NCBI RefSeq assembly: GCF_029433115.1
Contig: NZ_JARNTV010000011.1
Span: forward strand, 1 to 64,000
Reading direction: 5' to 3'
DNA: 64,000 nt
Source of the DNA: Sphingomonas sp. AOB5
Lineage (GTDB): Bacteria > Pseudomonadota > Alphaproteobacteria > Sphingomonadales > Sphingomonadaceae
In this document: in pieces, positions 18,552 through 27,426 of the stretch
Layout: each line of letters opens with the position of its first letter
How positions within the stretch are numbered: position 1 is the first letter of the stretch
Program-made: the position numbers and the translations under genes
The notes under the pieces: generated by a model
The model's input: the letters and a program-made list of their open reading frames with translations, nothing else
What the model was told of the DNA's origin: nothing
Databases searched by the model: none

Positions 18552-20834
18552 TCAGCGCCGCTTCTTGCCGCCCTGATGCCGGATGTTCGCCGGCCGCCCG
18601 CGATGCTTGATCACCCGCTTCGGCCCGCCGCGACGATGCCGGTCTTCCCCACCACCGGCCGAACCCTTTCCGTCCGGCAGTTCGAAGCGCAGCGCACCAT
18701 TGACCGGATTGGCCTCGGCCAGCCTCAGCTGAAGCCGCTGGCCCAGCTTGAACTCGTCCCCGCTATGCTCGCCCACCAGCCGCTGTCCGGCTTCGTCATA
18801 GCGGTAATATTCGGTGCCGAGGTCGCGTGCGGGCACCAGCCCGTCGCCACCCACGCCATCCACCGTCGCGAAGAAGCCAAAGCTCGTCACGCCCGTGATC
18901 TTCGCTTCCATCACCTCGCCGACATGCGCCGAAAGATAGGCCGCGACATAGCGGTCCACGGTATCCCGCTCAGCCTCCATCGCGCGGCGTTCCAGCTGCG
19001 AGATGTGCGTGCCCGTTTTCTCCATCGAGGCATCGTCCTCGATCGCCCCGCCCGGCCCCAGCGCATAGGCCGCGACCAGCGCGCGATGGACGACCAGATC
19101 GGCATAGCGCCGGATCGGCGAGGTGAAGTGCGCATAGCTGCCCAGCGACAGCCCGAAATGGCCATGGTTCGCCGGGCCGTAATAGGCCTGGGTCTGGCTG
19201 CGCAGCACCTGCTGCATCACCTCGTCGCGGAAGTCCGCATCGCCCACCTTGTCGAGGATGCGGTTGAACGTCGCGGGCTTGATCACCTGACCCAGCGCAA
19301 AGGCGATATCGAACGTCTCGAGATAATCCTTCAGCGCCACCAGCTTCTCGCGCGCGGGCGGCTCGTGGATGCGGTACATCACCGGCGCCTTCTTGCCTTC
19401 CAGCGCCTTGGCCGCCGCGACGTTCGCCGCGATCATGTAATCCTCGATCAGCTTGTGCGCATCCAGCCGTTCGCGCGGCGCGACCGACAGGATTCGCCCC
19501 TTCTCGTCCAGCACGATCCGCCGCTCGGGCAAATCGAGGTCCAGCGGCTCGCGCTTCGCCCGCGCCTTGTTCAGCGCAGCCCAGCAATCCCAGAGCGGCT
19601 TCAGCGCCGCCTCGATCACCGCGCGCTTCTCGGTCCCCGGCGCCAGCTTGTCGCTCAACAGCGCCCGCTCGGACCCCGGCCCGTCCATGATCGTCTGTGC
19701 GTCTTCATAGGCGACATTGCCGATCAGCCGCACGACCGATCGAGCGAACCGCCACGACTTGAGGTCCCCGCTCTTCGCCACCTGCAGGTGGCAAACCAGC
19801 GCCGCGCGATCCACGCCTTCCTTCAGTGAACAGACGTCCGCCGAAAGCACCTCGGGCAGCATCGGCACCACCCGATCCGGGAAGTACACCGAATTGCCCC
19901 GCTTGCGCGCCTCACGGTCCAGCTCCGATCCCGGGCGGACATAGAAGCTGACATCGGCAATCGCGACGATCGCCTTCCACCCACCCTCGTTCTTGGGATC
20001 GTCGTCGGGCGTCGCCCAGACGGCATCGTCATGGTCACGCGCATCGGCCGGATCGATCGCGACGATGGGCAGATGCCGCAGATCCTCGCGGTCGCCCAAA
20101 GGCTGCTTGGCGATCTTCGCCGCTTCGTCGAGCAGTTCCTGCGAGAAGACGTTCGGAATGCCATGCTTGTGGATCGCGATCAGCGAGAAGCTGCGCGGCT
20201 GGAACGGATCGCCCAGGATCTCGGTGACCTTCGCGGTGATCCGCGGCGGTCGCCCGGCCTTTTCGGCCAGCACCAGATCGCCCGGTTCCGCGCCGCCCGC
20301 GTCGGAGACCAGAAAGTCGCGGCGCTCCTTCTTCTCCACGCCCTGCAGCCACAATTTGCCGCCTTCCTCGCGCAGCACGCCGAGCATCAGCTCTTCGCCA
20401 CGCGCCAGCTTCTTCATCGGTTGCGCGATCCAGCCCTTCCCGGCCTCTTCGGTCCGCGCCAGGATGCGGTCGCCAACGGCCAGCGCATTGCCCTTGCCGC
20501 GCTTCTCGCGGACGCGCAGCCGCGGCATGGGAACGCCATCGGCTTCCCAGCGCTCGGGCACCGCCCACACGGTGTCGCCATCGGCATCGGTGATGCGCAG
20601 CACGGTGACCTTGGGCACGCCGCCCATCTTGTGGAAGGCACGACCGGGGGCACTGTCGATCAGCCCCTCGTCGCTCATGTCCTTCAGCAGCGCCTTCAGC
20701 GCGATCTTGTCCTGCGCATGCAGGCCGAACGCCCGCGCGATCTCGCGCTTGCCGGCCGGGGTATCGGAATTGGTGATGAAATCGATGATCTGCTGCCGCG
20801 TGGGCAGCCCGTTTTTCGGTTTTTGGTTTTTCAT
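18552..20834 (-). CDS. rnr: Ribonuclease R
   Basis: A 760-residue processive 3'-5' exoribonuclease. An N-terminal helix-turn-helix region (PTRQQIIDFITNSDTPAGKR) precedes cold-shock domains, the RNB catalytic domain with acidic cluster IDPADARDHDDAVWA near 260-274, and a C-terminal S1 domain containing GVTSFGFFATVDG near 640-652. The tail is Lys/Arg-rich and ends GGKKRR. It degrades structured RNA in the cytoplasm. ATG at 20834 was chosen over an upstream GTG-type extension because the family starts with this basic leader. Divergent from glpD. Confidence 0.95.
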   Translation of the reverse strand: MKNQKPKNGLPTRQQIIDFITNSDTPAGKREIARAFGLHAQDKIALKALLKDMSDEGLIDSAPGRAFHKMGGVPKVTVLRITDADGDTVWAVPERWEADGVPMPRLRVREKRGKGNALAVGDRILARTEEAGKGWIAQPMKKLARGEELMLGVLREEGGKLWLQGVEKKERRDFLVSDAGGAEPGDLVLAEKAGRPPRITAKVTEILGDPFQPRSFSLIAIHKHGIPNVFSQELLDEAAKIAKQPLGDREDLRHLPIVAIDPADARDHDDAVWATPDDDPKNEGGWKAIVAIADVSFYVRPGSELDREARKRGNSVYFPDRVVPMLPEVLSADVCSLKEGVDRAALVCHLQVAKSGDLKSWRFARSVVRLIGNVAYEDAQTIMDGPGSERALLSDKLAPGTEKRAVIEAALKPLWDCWAALNKARAKREPLDLDLPERRIVLDEKGRILSVAPRERLDAHKLIEDYMIAANVAAAKALEGKKAPVMYRIHEPPAREKLVALKDYLETFDIAFALGQVIKPATFNRILDKVGDADFRDEVMQQVLRSQTQAYYGPANHGHFGLSLGSYAHFTSPIRRYADLVVHRALVAAYALGPGGAIEDDASMEKTGTHISQLERRAMEAERDTVDRYVAAYLSAHVGEVMEAKITGVTSFGFFATVDGVGGDGLVPARDLGTEYYRYDEAGQRLVGEHSGDEFKLGQRLQLRLAEANPVNGALRFELPDGKGSAGGGEDRHRRGGPKRVIKHRGRPANIRHQGGKKRR

Positions 20835-20888
20835 TGGCCCTGAAGATAGGGACTCGCGGCCCACAATCCAACTGCGTAGCGTGCAAGC

Positions 20889-22328
20889 GTGGAATATGAC
20901 CTGCTCATCGCCGGTGGCGGCATCAACGGCTGCGCCATCGCGCGCGAAGCATCATTGCTCGGCCTGAAGGTCCTGCTGGTCGAGAAGGACGATCTCGCCA
21001 GCCATACCAGTTCGGCTTCGACCAAGCTGATCCATGGCGGCCTGCGCTATCTCGAAACCTATGAGTTCCGGCTGGTCCGCGAGGCATTGCACGAGCGCGA
21101 ACGCCTGCTCGCCGCCGCTCCGCACCTGATCCGCCCGATGACCTTCGTCCTGCCCCATGCCCATGCGCTGCGGCCATGGTGGATGGTCCGCGCGGGACTC
21201 TATCTCTACGATCTGCTAGCGGGAAAATCCTCCCTCCCCCGCTCGCGCGGCCTGCATGCCGGCGACACCGAATTCACCGATCCGCTGAAAGGCGATCACA
21301 AGGGCTTCGTCTATTCCGACGCCTGGGTCGACGATGCCCGCCTCACCCTCGCCAACGCACTCGACGCCGCCGCCAACGGCGCCGAGATCGCCACCCGCAC
21401 CGAATTGCTCGACGCCCGGCGCGAGGGCGAAGTGTGGAAGGCCGACCTGTCCGACGGCCGCACCGTCACCGCGCGCGGCCTGATCAACGCCGCCGGGCCA
21501 TGGGTCCGCTCATTGCTCGATCGCGTCGATGTCGATCCGCGCTCCGAGGTCCGGCTGGTCAAGGGCAGCCACATCGTCGTGCCCACCCTGTTCGAGGGCG
21601 ACCACGCCTATATCCTCCAGCAGCCCGACCGCCGCATCGTCTTCGCCATCCCCTATGAAGGCGGTTTCACCGAGATCGGCACCACCGATATCCAGGTCGA
21701 CAAGCCCGAGGATGCGGTCTGCTCGGACGAGGAAGTCCAGTATCTGCTCGACGCGGTGAACCGCTATTTCACGAAGCAGGTGATGCCCGCCGACGTCCGC
21801 TGGAAATGGTCCGGCGTCCGCCCCCTGCACGATGACGGCGCCGCCAAGGCGCAGGCCGTGACCCGCGATTACGTCCTCGAGATCGATCAGGCCGGCGCGC
21901 CTTTGCTCTCGGTCTTCGGCGGCAAGATCACGACGGCGCGCGCGCTGGCCGAGGAAGCGATGGAGAAGTTCGCCCCGATCCTCGGCATCGCGCCCCAGCC
22001 CATGACCCGCGCCCGCATCTTCCCCGGCGGCGCCATCGCCGGGTTCGACCAGTTCGCCGCCAAGGTCGCCGCCGGGTGGCCCTTCCTCGGCGAAGCCCGC
22101 GCGCGGCGCATGGCCCATGCCTATGGAACAGCGCTCGGCGAGATGCTGGAAGGCGTCACCGAACTCGACGATCTCGGCGGCGGCCTCAGCACCACCGAAG
22201 TCCGCTGGATGCGCGACCGCGAATGGGCCCGCACCGCCGAGGATGTGCTGTGGCGCCGCTCCAAGATCGGACTGCATGCGCCCGAAGCGGCGGCGAAGGT
22301 CACCGCGATCCTGGAGGAAAAGCCGTGA
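20889..22328 (+). CDS. glpD: Aerobic glycerol-3-phosphate dehydrogenase
   Basis: A 479-residue FAD enzyme that oxidises glycerol 3-phosphate to dihydroxyacetone phosphate and passes electrons to ubiquinone at the inner membrane. The FAD-binding motif DLLIAGGGINGCAIAREA lies at residues 4-21, followed by SSASTKLIHGGLRYLE near 42-57, and SVFGGKITTARALAEEAM near 338-355. The start is GTG. It is preceded by the divergent rnr gene and overlaps the next small gene by four bases. Confidence 0.94.
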   Translation: MEYDLLIAGGGINGCAIAREASLLGLKVLLVEKDDLASHTSSASTKLIHGGLRYLETYEFRLVREALHERERLLAAAPHLIRPMTFVLPHAHALRPWWMVRAGLYLYDLLAGKSSLPRSRGLHAGDTEFTDPLKGDHKGFVYSDAWVDDARLTLANALDAAANGAEIATRTELLDARREGEVWKADLSDGRTVTARGLINAAGPWVRSLLDRVDVDPRSEVRLVKGSHIVVPTLFEGDHAYILQQPDRRIVFAIPYEGGFTEIGTTDIQVDKPEDAVCSDEEVQYLLDAVNRYFTKQVMPADVRWKWSGVRPLHDDGAAKAQAVTRDYVLEIDQAGAPLLSVFGGKITTARALAEEAMEKFAPILGIAPQPMTRARIFPGGAIAGFDQFAAKVAAGWPFLGEARARRMAHAYGTALGEMLEGVTELDDLGGGLSTTEVRWMRDREWARTAEDVLWRRSKIGLHAPEAAAKVTAILEEKP

Positions 22329-22714
22329 TCGCGCTCCTCGCACTGATGCTCGCCGCCGCGCCCACACAGGATCTGACGACGCCACCGCAACGCACCGGCG
22401 AGTGCCGCTGGGTCCGCGGGCGCATGTCGGGGTATAACGGCAATCCGACCCTGCGGATCTGGATCGTCGGCACCAACCGGATGCTGGGGGTCCGCGGAGA
22501 CGGCGACCAGCCCGACGAAGCGGCGCCGCGAGTGCTGCGCGCGACGTTCGACCGGATGCGGGGCGATGCCTTCACCCCCGATCTATGGGCCGACTTCCGC
22601 GTCTGTGCACTCGCGCCCAGCCGCCTCGGCTATCAGCAACCGGTGTGGGTGACAGGCTACCGGCGGCTGGTCATCGCAGAGCGCAATCATCGCGGTTACG
22701 GCGGCGCAAGATGA
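22325..22714 (+). CDS. Small predicted secreted protein, unknown
   Basis: A 129-residue frame starting GTG within the glpD stop (GTGA overlap). The N-terminus MIALLALMLAAAPTQ is a short signal peptide. The mature part has two Cys (in GECRWVRGR and FRVCALAP) that could form a disulphide, and the pattern CRWVRGRMSGYNGNPTLRIW. I do not recognise the family. Its stop overlaps the ATG of the next gene. Confidence 0.7.
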   Translation: MIALLALMLAAAPTQDLTTPPQRTGECRWVRGRMSGYNGNPTLRIWIVGTNRMLGVRGDGDQPDEAAPRVLRATFDRMRGDAFTPDLWADFRVCALAPSRLGYQQPVWVTGYRRLVIAERNHRGYGGAR

Positions 22715-23118
22715 GCAAGACCGGACTGCCTACTGCGAAGGATGCCGAGGCCGTTGCCGCGTATCTCGCGACACTCGATCACCCGCACAAGGATGGCATC
22801 CTGCTGCTGCGCCAGATCGTGCTGGCCGCCCATCCCGGCATCACCGAACGGATCAAATGGAACGCCCCCAGCTTCTACCGCCGTGACGATTTCGCCACGA
22901 TGCACCTGCGCCCGCCAGGCATCGGTCTCGTGCTGCATACCGGCGTCAAGGCAAAGGGCCTCGCGCCGGCCATCGACGATCCCGAGTCGCTCCTCAAATG
23001 GCCCGCAAAGGACCGCGCCATCGCGGTTTTCCGTGATTCCGCCGCCCTCGAGGCCCGCCGCGCGGCGCTCACCGCAATCCTGCGTCAATGGATCGCAGCG
23101 ATGGCGCCAGCGCCTTAA
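22711..23118 (+). CDS. DUF1801 domain protein
   Basis: A 135-residue protein of the DUF1801 (YdhG-like) family. The helix DAEAVAAYLATLDHPHKDGILLLR, then HPGITERIKWNAPSFY and FATMHLRPPGIGLVLHTGVKAKG match the conserved blocks. The biochemical role is unknown. The start overlaps the previous stop (ATGA), so glpD and the two small genes form a tight group. Its stop codon lies within the CtrA-type site of the PilZ gene. Confidence 0.83.
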   Translation: MSKTGLPTAKDAEAVAAYLATLDHPHKDGILLLRQIVLAAHPGITERIKWNAPSFYRRDDFATMHLRPPGIGLVLHTGVKAKGLAPAIDDPESLLKWPAKDRAIAVFRDSAALEARRAALTAILRQWIAAMAPAP

Positions 23119-23129
23119 ACCCTTGTTAA
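23115..23129 (+). promoter_or_regulatory. CtrA-type binding site (TTAA-N7-TTAA)
   Basis: TTAA at 23115-23118 and TTAA at 23126-23129, separated by exactly seven bases, match the full consensus for the alphaproteobacterial cell-cycle regulator CtrA. It lies about 36 bases before the PilZ gene start. In such high-GC DNA the match is unlikely to be frequent by chance; binding is inferred. Confidence 0.6.
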
Positions 23130-23165
23130 AGCCTGAACCTCAGTCTCGCGCCGGGGCGGAGGGTT

Positions 23166-23498
23166 ATGGCGACTCGGGCTACGCAATTCAGGACGGTCAC
23201 ACCCGCGCTGGTCGAGCAGCGCGCGACGACGCGTCACCTCATCCTGCTGACCCGCACCAAGGTCAGCGGCCGTGACAAATCCCCGGTCGAGGCGATGCTC
23301 CACGATCTCTCCGTCTATGGCTGCCGCCTCGCCTGTCAGGCGACCCACACTGTCGGCGAGAAGATCTGGCTCCGCCTGCGCGCCGACCAGCCGGTCTCGG
23401 CAACGGTTGCCTGGAACGACGGCGAATATCTCGGCTGCCGCTTCGACGCTCCGATCGACCGCAGCCTGATGCGCGCGCTCACGCTGGTGATCTGCTGA
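23166..23498 (+). CDS. PilZ domain protein (probable c-di-GMP receptor)
   Basis: A 110-residue stand-alone PilZ domain. The two binding motifs are intact: R19-A-T-T-R23 (RxxxR) and D47-L-S-V-Y-G52 (D/NxSxxG). It should bind cyclic di-GMP and act on motility, adhesion or polysaccharide output. The exact TTAA-N7-TTAA site upstream suggests control by CtrA. A GGCGGAGGGTT site precedes the ATG. A hairpin that can serve as terminator follows the stop. Confidence 0.9.
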   Translation: MATRATQFRTVTPALVEQRATTRHLILLTRTKVSGRDKSPVEAMLHDLSVYGCRLACQATHTVGEKIWLRLRADQPVSATVAWNDGEYLGCRFDAPIDRSLMRALTLVIC

Positions 23499-23505
23499 GA
23501 GATTC

Positions 23506-23529
23506 CCTCTCCCCTAGAGGGGAGAGGGA
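23506..23529. terminator. Hairpin between convergent genes
   Basis: CCCTCTCCCCT (23506-23516) and AGGGGAGAGGG (23519-23529) form a perfect 11-base-pair stem with a two-base loop, between the PilZ gene and the convergent oxygenase gene. There is no T-run, so its activity as a terminator is uncertain. Confidence 0.5.
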
Positions 23530-23540
23530 GAGTAAGCCAA

Positions 23541-24140
23541 TCACCACCGATAGTTGAAGCTGATGCTGATCCGCTTGGCGCCTGCGTTACCTGCCGGCAC
23601 CTCGTGCCGCAGCCAGCTTTCCCACAACAGCACCGTGCCGACCTCCGGCGTCACCTCGACGAACGCCTGAAGCGGCTCCGGCGCGTCCTCGCGGCGCGGC
23701 GGGGCGGCCATCAGCATCGCCAGCCGCGGGTCCTCCAGCCTCAGCCCGCGCGAACCCTTGGGCAAGGCGATATACAGCGTGCCGGAAACCGCGCTGTGCG
23801 GGTGGATATGCCCGCTATGTCCGCTCCTGCCGTCGAGCACGTTGACCCACAGGCTGTCGAGCTTGAGCTTATGGCCGCGCAGTTCGAACGCACAGGCTTC
23901 GGCGAACTTCGCCACATGCTTGTCCAGCAGCCGCTTCAGGTCGGCAAAGGCCGGATCGCGGATCGGCAAGTCGTTGAGCGACGCGTAGCTGGTATAGCCG
24001 CGATAGCCATGCTCGCGGCACCAGCGCCGGCCCGCTGCGTCGTCCTCGGCCAGTTGGAGGCACGATTGCTCAAGCTCGGCGACAAGGTCCTCGTCGCCCA
24101 GCGGCTGCTCGTACAATTGCGTGACGAAGAGCGTCCGCAC
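23541..24140 (-). CDS. 2-oxoglutarate/Fe(II) oxygenase-like protein (TIGR02466 type)
   Basis: A 199-residue protein. LDSLWVNVLDGRSGHSGHIH, followed by PHSAVSGTLYIALPKGS, and the C-terminal LLWESWLRHEVPAGNAGAKRISISFNYRW are characteristic of the putative 2OG-Fe(II) oxygenase family PF13759/TIGR02466, with likely metal-binding His residues in both blocks. The substrate is unknown. I chose GTG at 24140, just after the proS stop; a TTG at 24176 would overlap proS. Neither has a strong ribosome site. Confidence 0.8.
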   Translation of the reverse strand: MRTLFVTQLYEQPLGDEDLVAELEQSCLQLAEDDAAGRRWCREHGYRGYTSYASLNDLPIRDPAFADLKRLLDKHVAKFAEACAFELRGHKLKLDSLWVNVLDGRSGHSGHIHPHSAVSGTLYIALPKGSRGLRLEDPRLAMLMAAPPRREDAPEPLQAFVEVTPEVGTVLLWESWLRHEVPAGNAGAKRISISFNYRW

Positions 24141-24144
24141 CGGC

Positions 24145-25677
24145 TCAGTAGGACTTCGCGACCAGGATGCGTTCAACCGCGGGTTCGCCGGTGAAGATGC
24201 ACGTGCCCGTCGCTGCCGCCGCGTCGGTCGGCACGTTGCGGAAGGTCAGCTTCAGCGCCTTCAGCCGCTCGACCACCTTGTCCAGCGCAGCCCCGCTCGG
24301 CTTCGACCAGCTGACTTCCAGCCAGCCGGGGAACTTGCCGCCCTGCTCGAAGAAGGTCTGGAGCTCCGCGAACTCGGTCACGTCGCGGCGGATATTCGCC
24401 TGCATCCGCGCATTCGCCTGATCGAACAGCGACTGCTGGACTTCCTCCAGCGACGCTACCGCACCGGCCACGAAGTCGCCCTTGGCCACCACGGCGCTGT
24501 CGAGTTTGCCGTCCTCGCGATACAGCCGGTCGCGACGGATCACCGACAAATTGCCGCCCGCCATGTCGCGGCCACCCACCTCGATCACGATCGGCGCACC
24601 CTTCTTGACCCAGCCCCAGCGCTTGGTCGCGGCCTTCACGGACTTGAGATCGAGCAGCGCACGCACCGGCTCGCCGAACGCATACAGCTTCGCGAGTTCC
24701 GCCTGCACGCCCTTGCAATACTCCACCAGCGCGACATCCTCGTCATTGTCGCGCAGCATCGGCACGATCACGATCTGCCACGGCGCGACGCGCGGCGGCA
24801 CGCGCAGGCCGTCATCGTCGCCATGCGTCATGATCAGCCCGCCGATCATCCGGGTCGACATGCCCCAGCTGGTCGTCTGCGCCAGTTCCAGCTCGCCATT
24901 GGCGTTCTGGAACTTGATGTCCTGCGCGCTCGAGAAGGTGGTGCCCAGGAAGTGGCTGGTGCCCGCCTGCAACGCCTTGCCGTCCTGCATCATCGCTTCG
25001 ATGGAGTAGGTCGAGACCGCGCCGGGGAAGCGCTCATTCTCGGGCTTCTCGCCCGCGATCACCGGCATCGCCACGCATTCCTCGGCAAAGCTGCGATAGA
25101 CTTCGAGCATCTTCATCGTCTCTTCGCGCGCTTCCTCGATGCTGGCATGGGCGGTGTGCCCTTCCTGCCAGAGGAACTCGGCGGTGCGCAGGAACATGCG
25201 GGTGCGCATCTCCCAGCGGACAACGTTCGCCCACTGGTTGATCAGCACCGGCAGGTCGCGCCAAGACTGGACCCAGCGGCTGAACGCCGCACCGATCACC
25301 GTCTCCGACGTGGGACGCACGACCAGCGGCTCTTCCAGCTTCGCTTCGGGATCGGGAACCAGCCGGCCGTCCTTCTGGATCAGCCGGTGATGGGTGACGA
25401 CCGCCATTTCCTTGGCGAAGCCGTCGACATGCTCGGCTTCCTTCTCGAAATAGGAGAGCGGGATGAACAGCGGGAAATAGCAATTGTCATGGCCGGTCGC
25501 CTTGATGCGATCGTCCAGAAGGCGCTGGATCCGCTCCCAGATGCCATAGCCCCACGGCCGGATGACCATGCAGCCGCGAACCCCGCTCTCCTCGGCCATG
25601 TCGGCTTCGGTGATGACGGTCTGATACCATTGGGCGAAGTCGCCTTCGCGGGTGACGTTGAGTGCGCGCTTGATCAT
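24145..25677 (-). CDS. proS: Prolyl-tRNA synthetase, short archaeal/eukaryal-like type
   Basis: A 510-residue class II synthetase charging tRNA-Pro. The catalytic motifs are RPTSETVIGAAFSRW (near 161-175), NQWANVVRWEMRTRMFLRTAEF (near 186-207) and GGLIMTHGDDDGLRVPPRVAP. It lacks the YbaK-like editing insertion of the long bacterial form, and its C-terminus ends in the conserved Tyr (LVAKSY) seen in the archaeal/eukaryal-like group. It is divergent from the gene at 25770. Confidence 0.94.
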   Translation of the reverse strand: MIKRALNVTREGDFAQWYQTVITEADMAEESGVRGCMVIRPWGYGIWERIQRLLDDRIKATGHDNCYFPLFIPLSYFEKEAEHVDGFAKEMAVVTHHRLIQKDGRLVPDPEAKLEEPLVVRPTSETVIGAAFSRWVQSWRDLPVLINQWANVVRWEMRTRMFLRTAEFLWQEGHTAHASIEEAREETMKMLEVYRSFAEECVAMPVIAGEKPENERFPGAVSTYSIEAMMQDGKALQAGTSHFLGTTFSSAQDIKFQNANGELELAQTTSWGMSTRMIGGLIMTHGDDDGLRVPPRVAPWQIVIVPMLRDNDEDVALVEYCKGVQAELAKLYAFGEPVRALLDLKSVKAATKRWGWVKKGAPIVIEVGGRDMAGGNLSVIRRDRLYREDGKLDSAVVAKGDFVAGAVASLEEVQQSLFDQANARMQANIRRDVTEFAELQTFFEQGGKFPGWLEVSWSKPSGAALDKVVERLKALKLTFRNVPTDAAAATGTCIFTGEPAVERILVAKSY

Positions 25678-25769
25678 GGGGAGCGCTCTTAGGAGGACAG
25701 CCCCCTTCCCGCAACGCTTGCGAAGCGGCGCGGGGATGATCTACCCCGTTGTCACAGGGGGATATCTGT

Positions 25770-26552
25770 ATGGCGTATGGCGAAGGCGGCTATAAGCGGT
25801 CGGTGTGGATTCCCGTCGTGGCCGTGGTGCTGCTGCTGGTGATCTTCGTTCGCCCGAGTTCCTGCTCCAACCGGATGGCGACACCGGCCAGCGTCGAGGC
25901 CACGCTGCTCTCCGACGCGAAATATGGCCGCCTCCTGACCACGATCAAGGAAACCTATCCCGACGAGATGCGCCGCTTCGTCGATCACGTCACGGCACTG
26001 ATCCGCAACGGTGCGTCCGGCACCGAATTGAGCGCGGAGAACCAGAAATTCATGGTCGCCGCCGCAGAACGGCATGTTCGCGCGTTGATCCAGGCCCCGG
26101 CTGCAGACCTTCTCGCCATGAACCGCGCCGAAGCGCTGATGGTTGCCGATCTGCGGAAGAATTCGATCGATATCTGCGCGCAATATAGCCAGGGCGGGTT
26201 CCGGCCAGGCTCAACCCTCCCCGCCAGCGCCGACGCGCTCTCCACCGAACTTGCCATCGCACGCTGGAAGGCTTCGGCGGCGGGACGCGACCGCCCGGCA
26301 AACATCAAGATCGCGGCAGAACTGCCGGAAAACGAGTATCGCACGCTTGCCGAAGGCATGCGGCGGGGCGGCCTCGCCCCGGGCGATCTGGATGCATTCG
26401 AGCACGGACGCGCCGCCACACTGCCGCCTGCAGGCCAATGCAATGTCGTCTATCACCTTACCCAGGCGCTGATCGCGATGCCGGACGAGCAGGAACTGCG
26501 CTTCACGCGCTGGCTCCTGTCGCAGGAGCCCGCGGTACCCGCGCAGCGCTGA
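25770..26552 (+). CDS. Unknown membrane-anchored protein, paralogue 1
   Basis: A 260-residue protein with an N-terminal membrane anchor (residues near 11-27, VWIPVVAVVLLLVIFVRP) and a helical, probably periplasmic domain. The ATG at 25770 is preceded by CAGGGGGAT. It aligns with the next gene product over its whole length: LLTTIKETYPDEMRRFVDHV against LFATMKQTHPKDLAEFTRRM, and ARWKASAAGRDRPA against AAWKAAAAGRDRPA. Three Cys are present in the exported part. No known family is recognised. Confidence 0.72.
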   Translation: MAYGEGGYKRSVWIPVVAVVLLLVIFVRPSSCSNRMATPASVEATLLSDAKYGRLLTTIKETYPDEMRRFVDHVTALIRNGASGTELSAENQKFMVAAAERHVRALIQAPAADLLAMNRAEALMVADLRKNSIDICAQYSQGGFRPGSTLPASADALSTELAIARWKASAAGRDRPANIKIAAELPENEYRTLAEGMRRGGLAPGDLDAFEHGRAATLPPAGQCNVVYHLTQALIAMPDEQELRFTRWLLSQEPAVPAQR

Positions 26553-26577
26553 CAGGCCGGAACCAGGAGACAGGCAA

Positions 26578-27366
26578 ATGGACGACCATCGTTCCGGCAG
26601 GTCCGCATCGCGCGGATCGGTGATTTTCGGGATCAGCATCGTCGTGCTGCTGATCGCGGCGCTGATCGGAGCCTTCTGGTGGCAGGCGGCGGAGAAGCAT
26701 CGCCGCACCGCGCCCGAGACGATCGAAGCCGAGCTGGTCAAGGATCCCTTTGCGGGCAGGCTGTTCGCGACGATGAAGCAGACCCATCCCAAGGACTTGG
26801 CCGAATTCACCCGGCGCATGTCGAAGCTGATGCGCGATGGATCGAGCCTCGATCATATCCGGACCGAATCCTATGAGTTCCTGCGCAAGACCGGCGAGGG
26901 TCAGGTCGCGCAGATCGTCCAGGCGCCGCATGCCGAGCTGGCCGAGGTGCGCAAGACCCAGAAGGCGCTGCTGACCGAGCTGGAAAGCCATGACGTGATG
27001 CTCTGCGCCCGTTTCGCCATGACCGGATCGGTGTTTGTCAACAGCGCCCAGAACGAAATCCGCCCGCTGCTGATCGACGCCAGCATCGCCGCGTGGAAAG
27101 CCGCCGCGGCAGGCCGCGACCGTCCGGCGAAGCGCGCCATTCCCAAGACATGGGGCCAGGACGACGGCGCCATGCTGATCGAGGCGATGCGCAAGGCGGG
27201 GATGAGCGACGTCGATCTTCAGGTGTTCGCCTCACCCTATGGCATGCAGTCCGCGCCCGCATGGCGGCAATGCGCGATCGGCGTCTATCTGTGGACCGCA
27301 CTCGATGCGTTGCCGGCGGACAAGGCCGACATGGCGACCGCGATGATCATCACCCAGGCCAATTGA
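26578..27366 (+). CDS. Unknown membrane-anchored protein, paralogue 2
   Basis: A 262-residue paralogue of the preceding protein, 25 bases downstream and probably co-transcribed. An anchor lies near residues 15-34 (VIFGISIVVLLIAALIGAFW). The AAGRDRP motif near 178-184 and the paired Cys residues (LCARF; RQCAIGVYL) are conserved between the two, matching ICAQY and GQCNVVYHL in the first protein. This points to a shared fold with a possible disulphide. Function unknown. Confidence 0.72.
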   Translation: MDDHRSGRSASRGSVIFGISIVVLLIAALIGAFWWQAAEKHRRTAPETIEAELVKDPFAGRLFATMKQTHPKDLAEFTRRMSKLMRDGSSLDHIRTESYEFLRKTGEGQVAQIVQAPHAELAEVRKTQKALLTELESHDVMLCARFAMTGSVFVNSAQNEIRPLLIDASIAAWKAAAAGRDRPAKRAIPKTWGQDDGAMLIEAMRKAGMSDVDLQVFASPYGMQSAPAWRQCAIGVYLWTALDALPADKADMATAMIITQAN

Positions 27367-27426
27367 ACCACGATAAACATCGCCCGCGCCCTTGAGCCGC
27401 GCCGCGCCTGTCCCTAGCGCAGGGGC

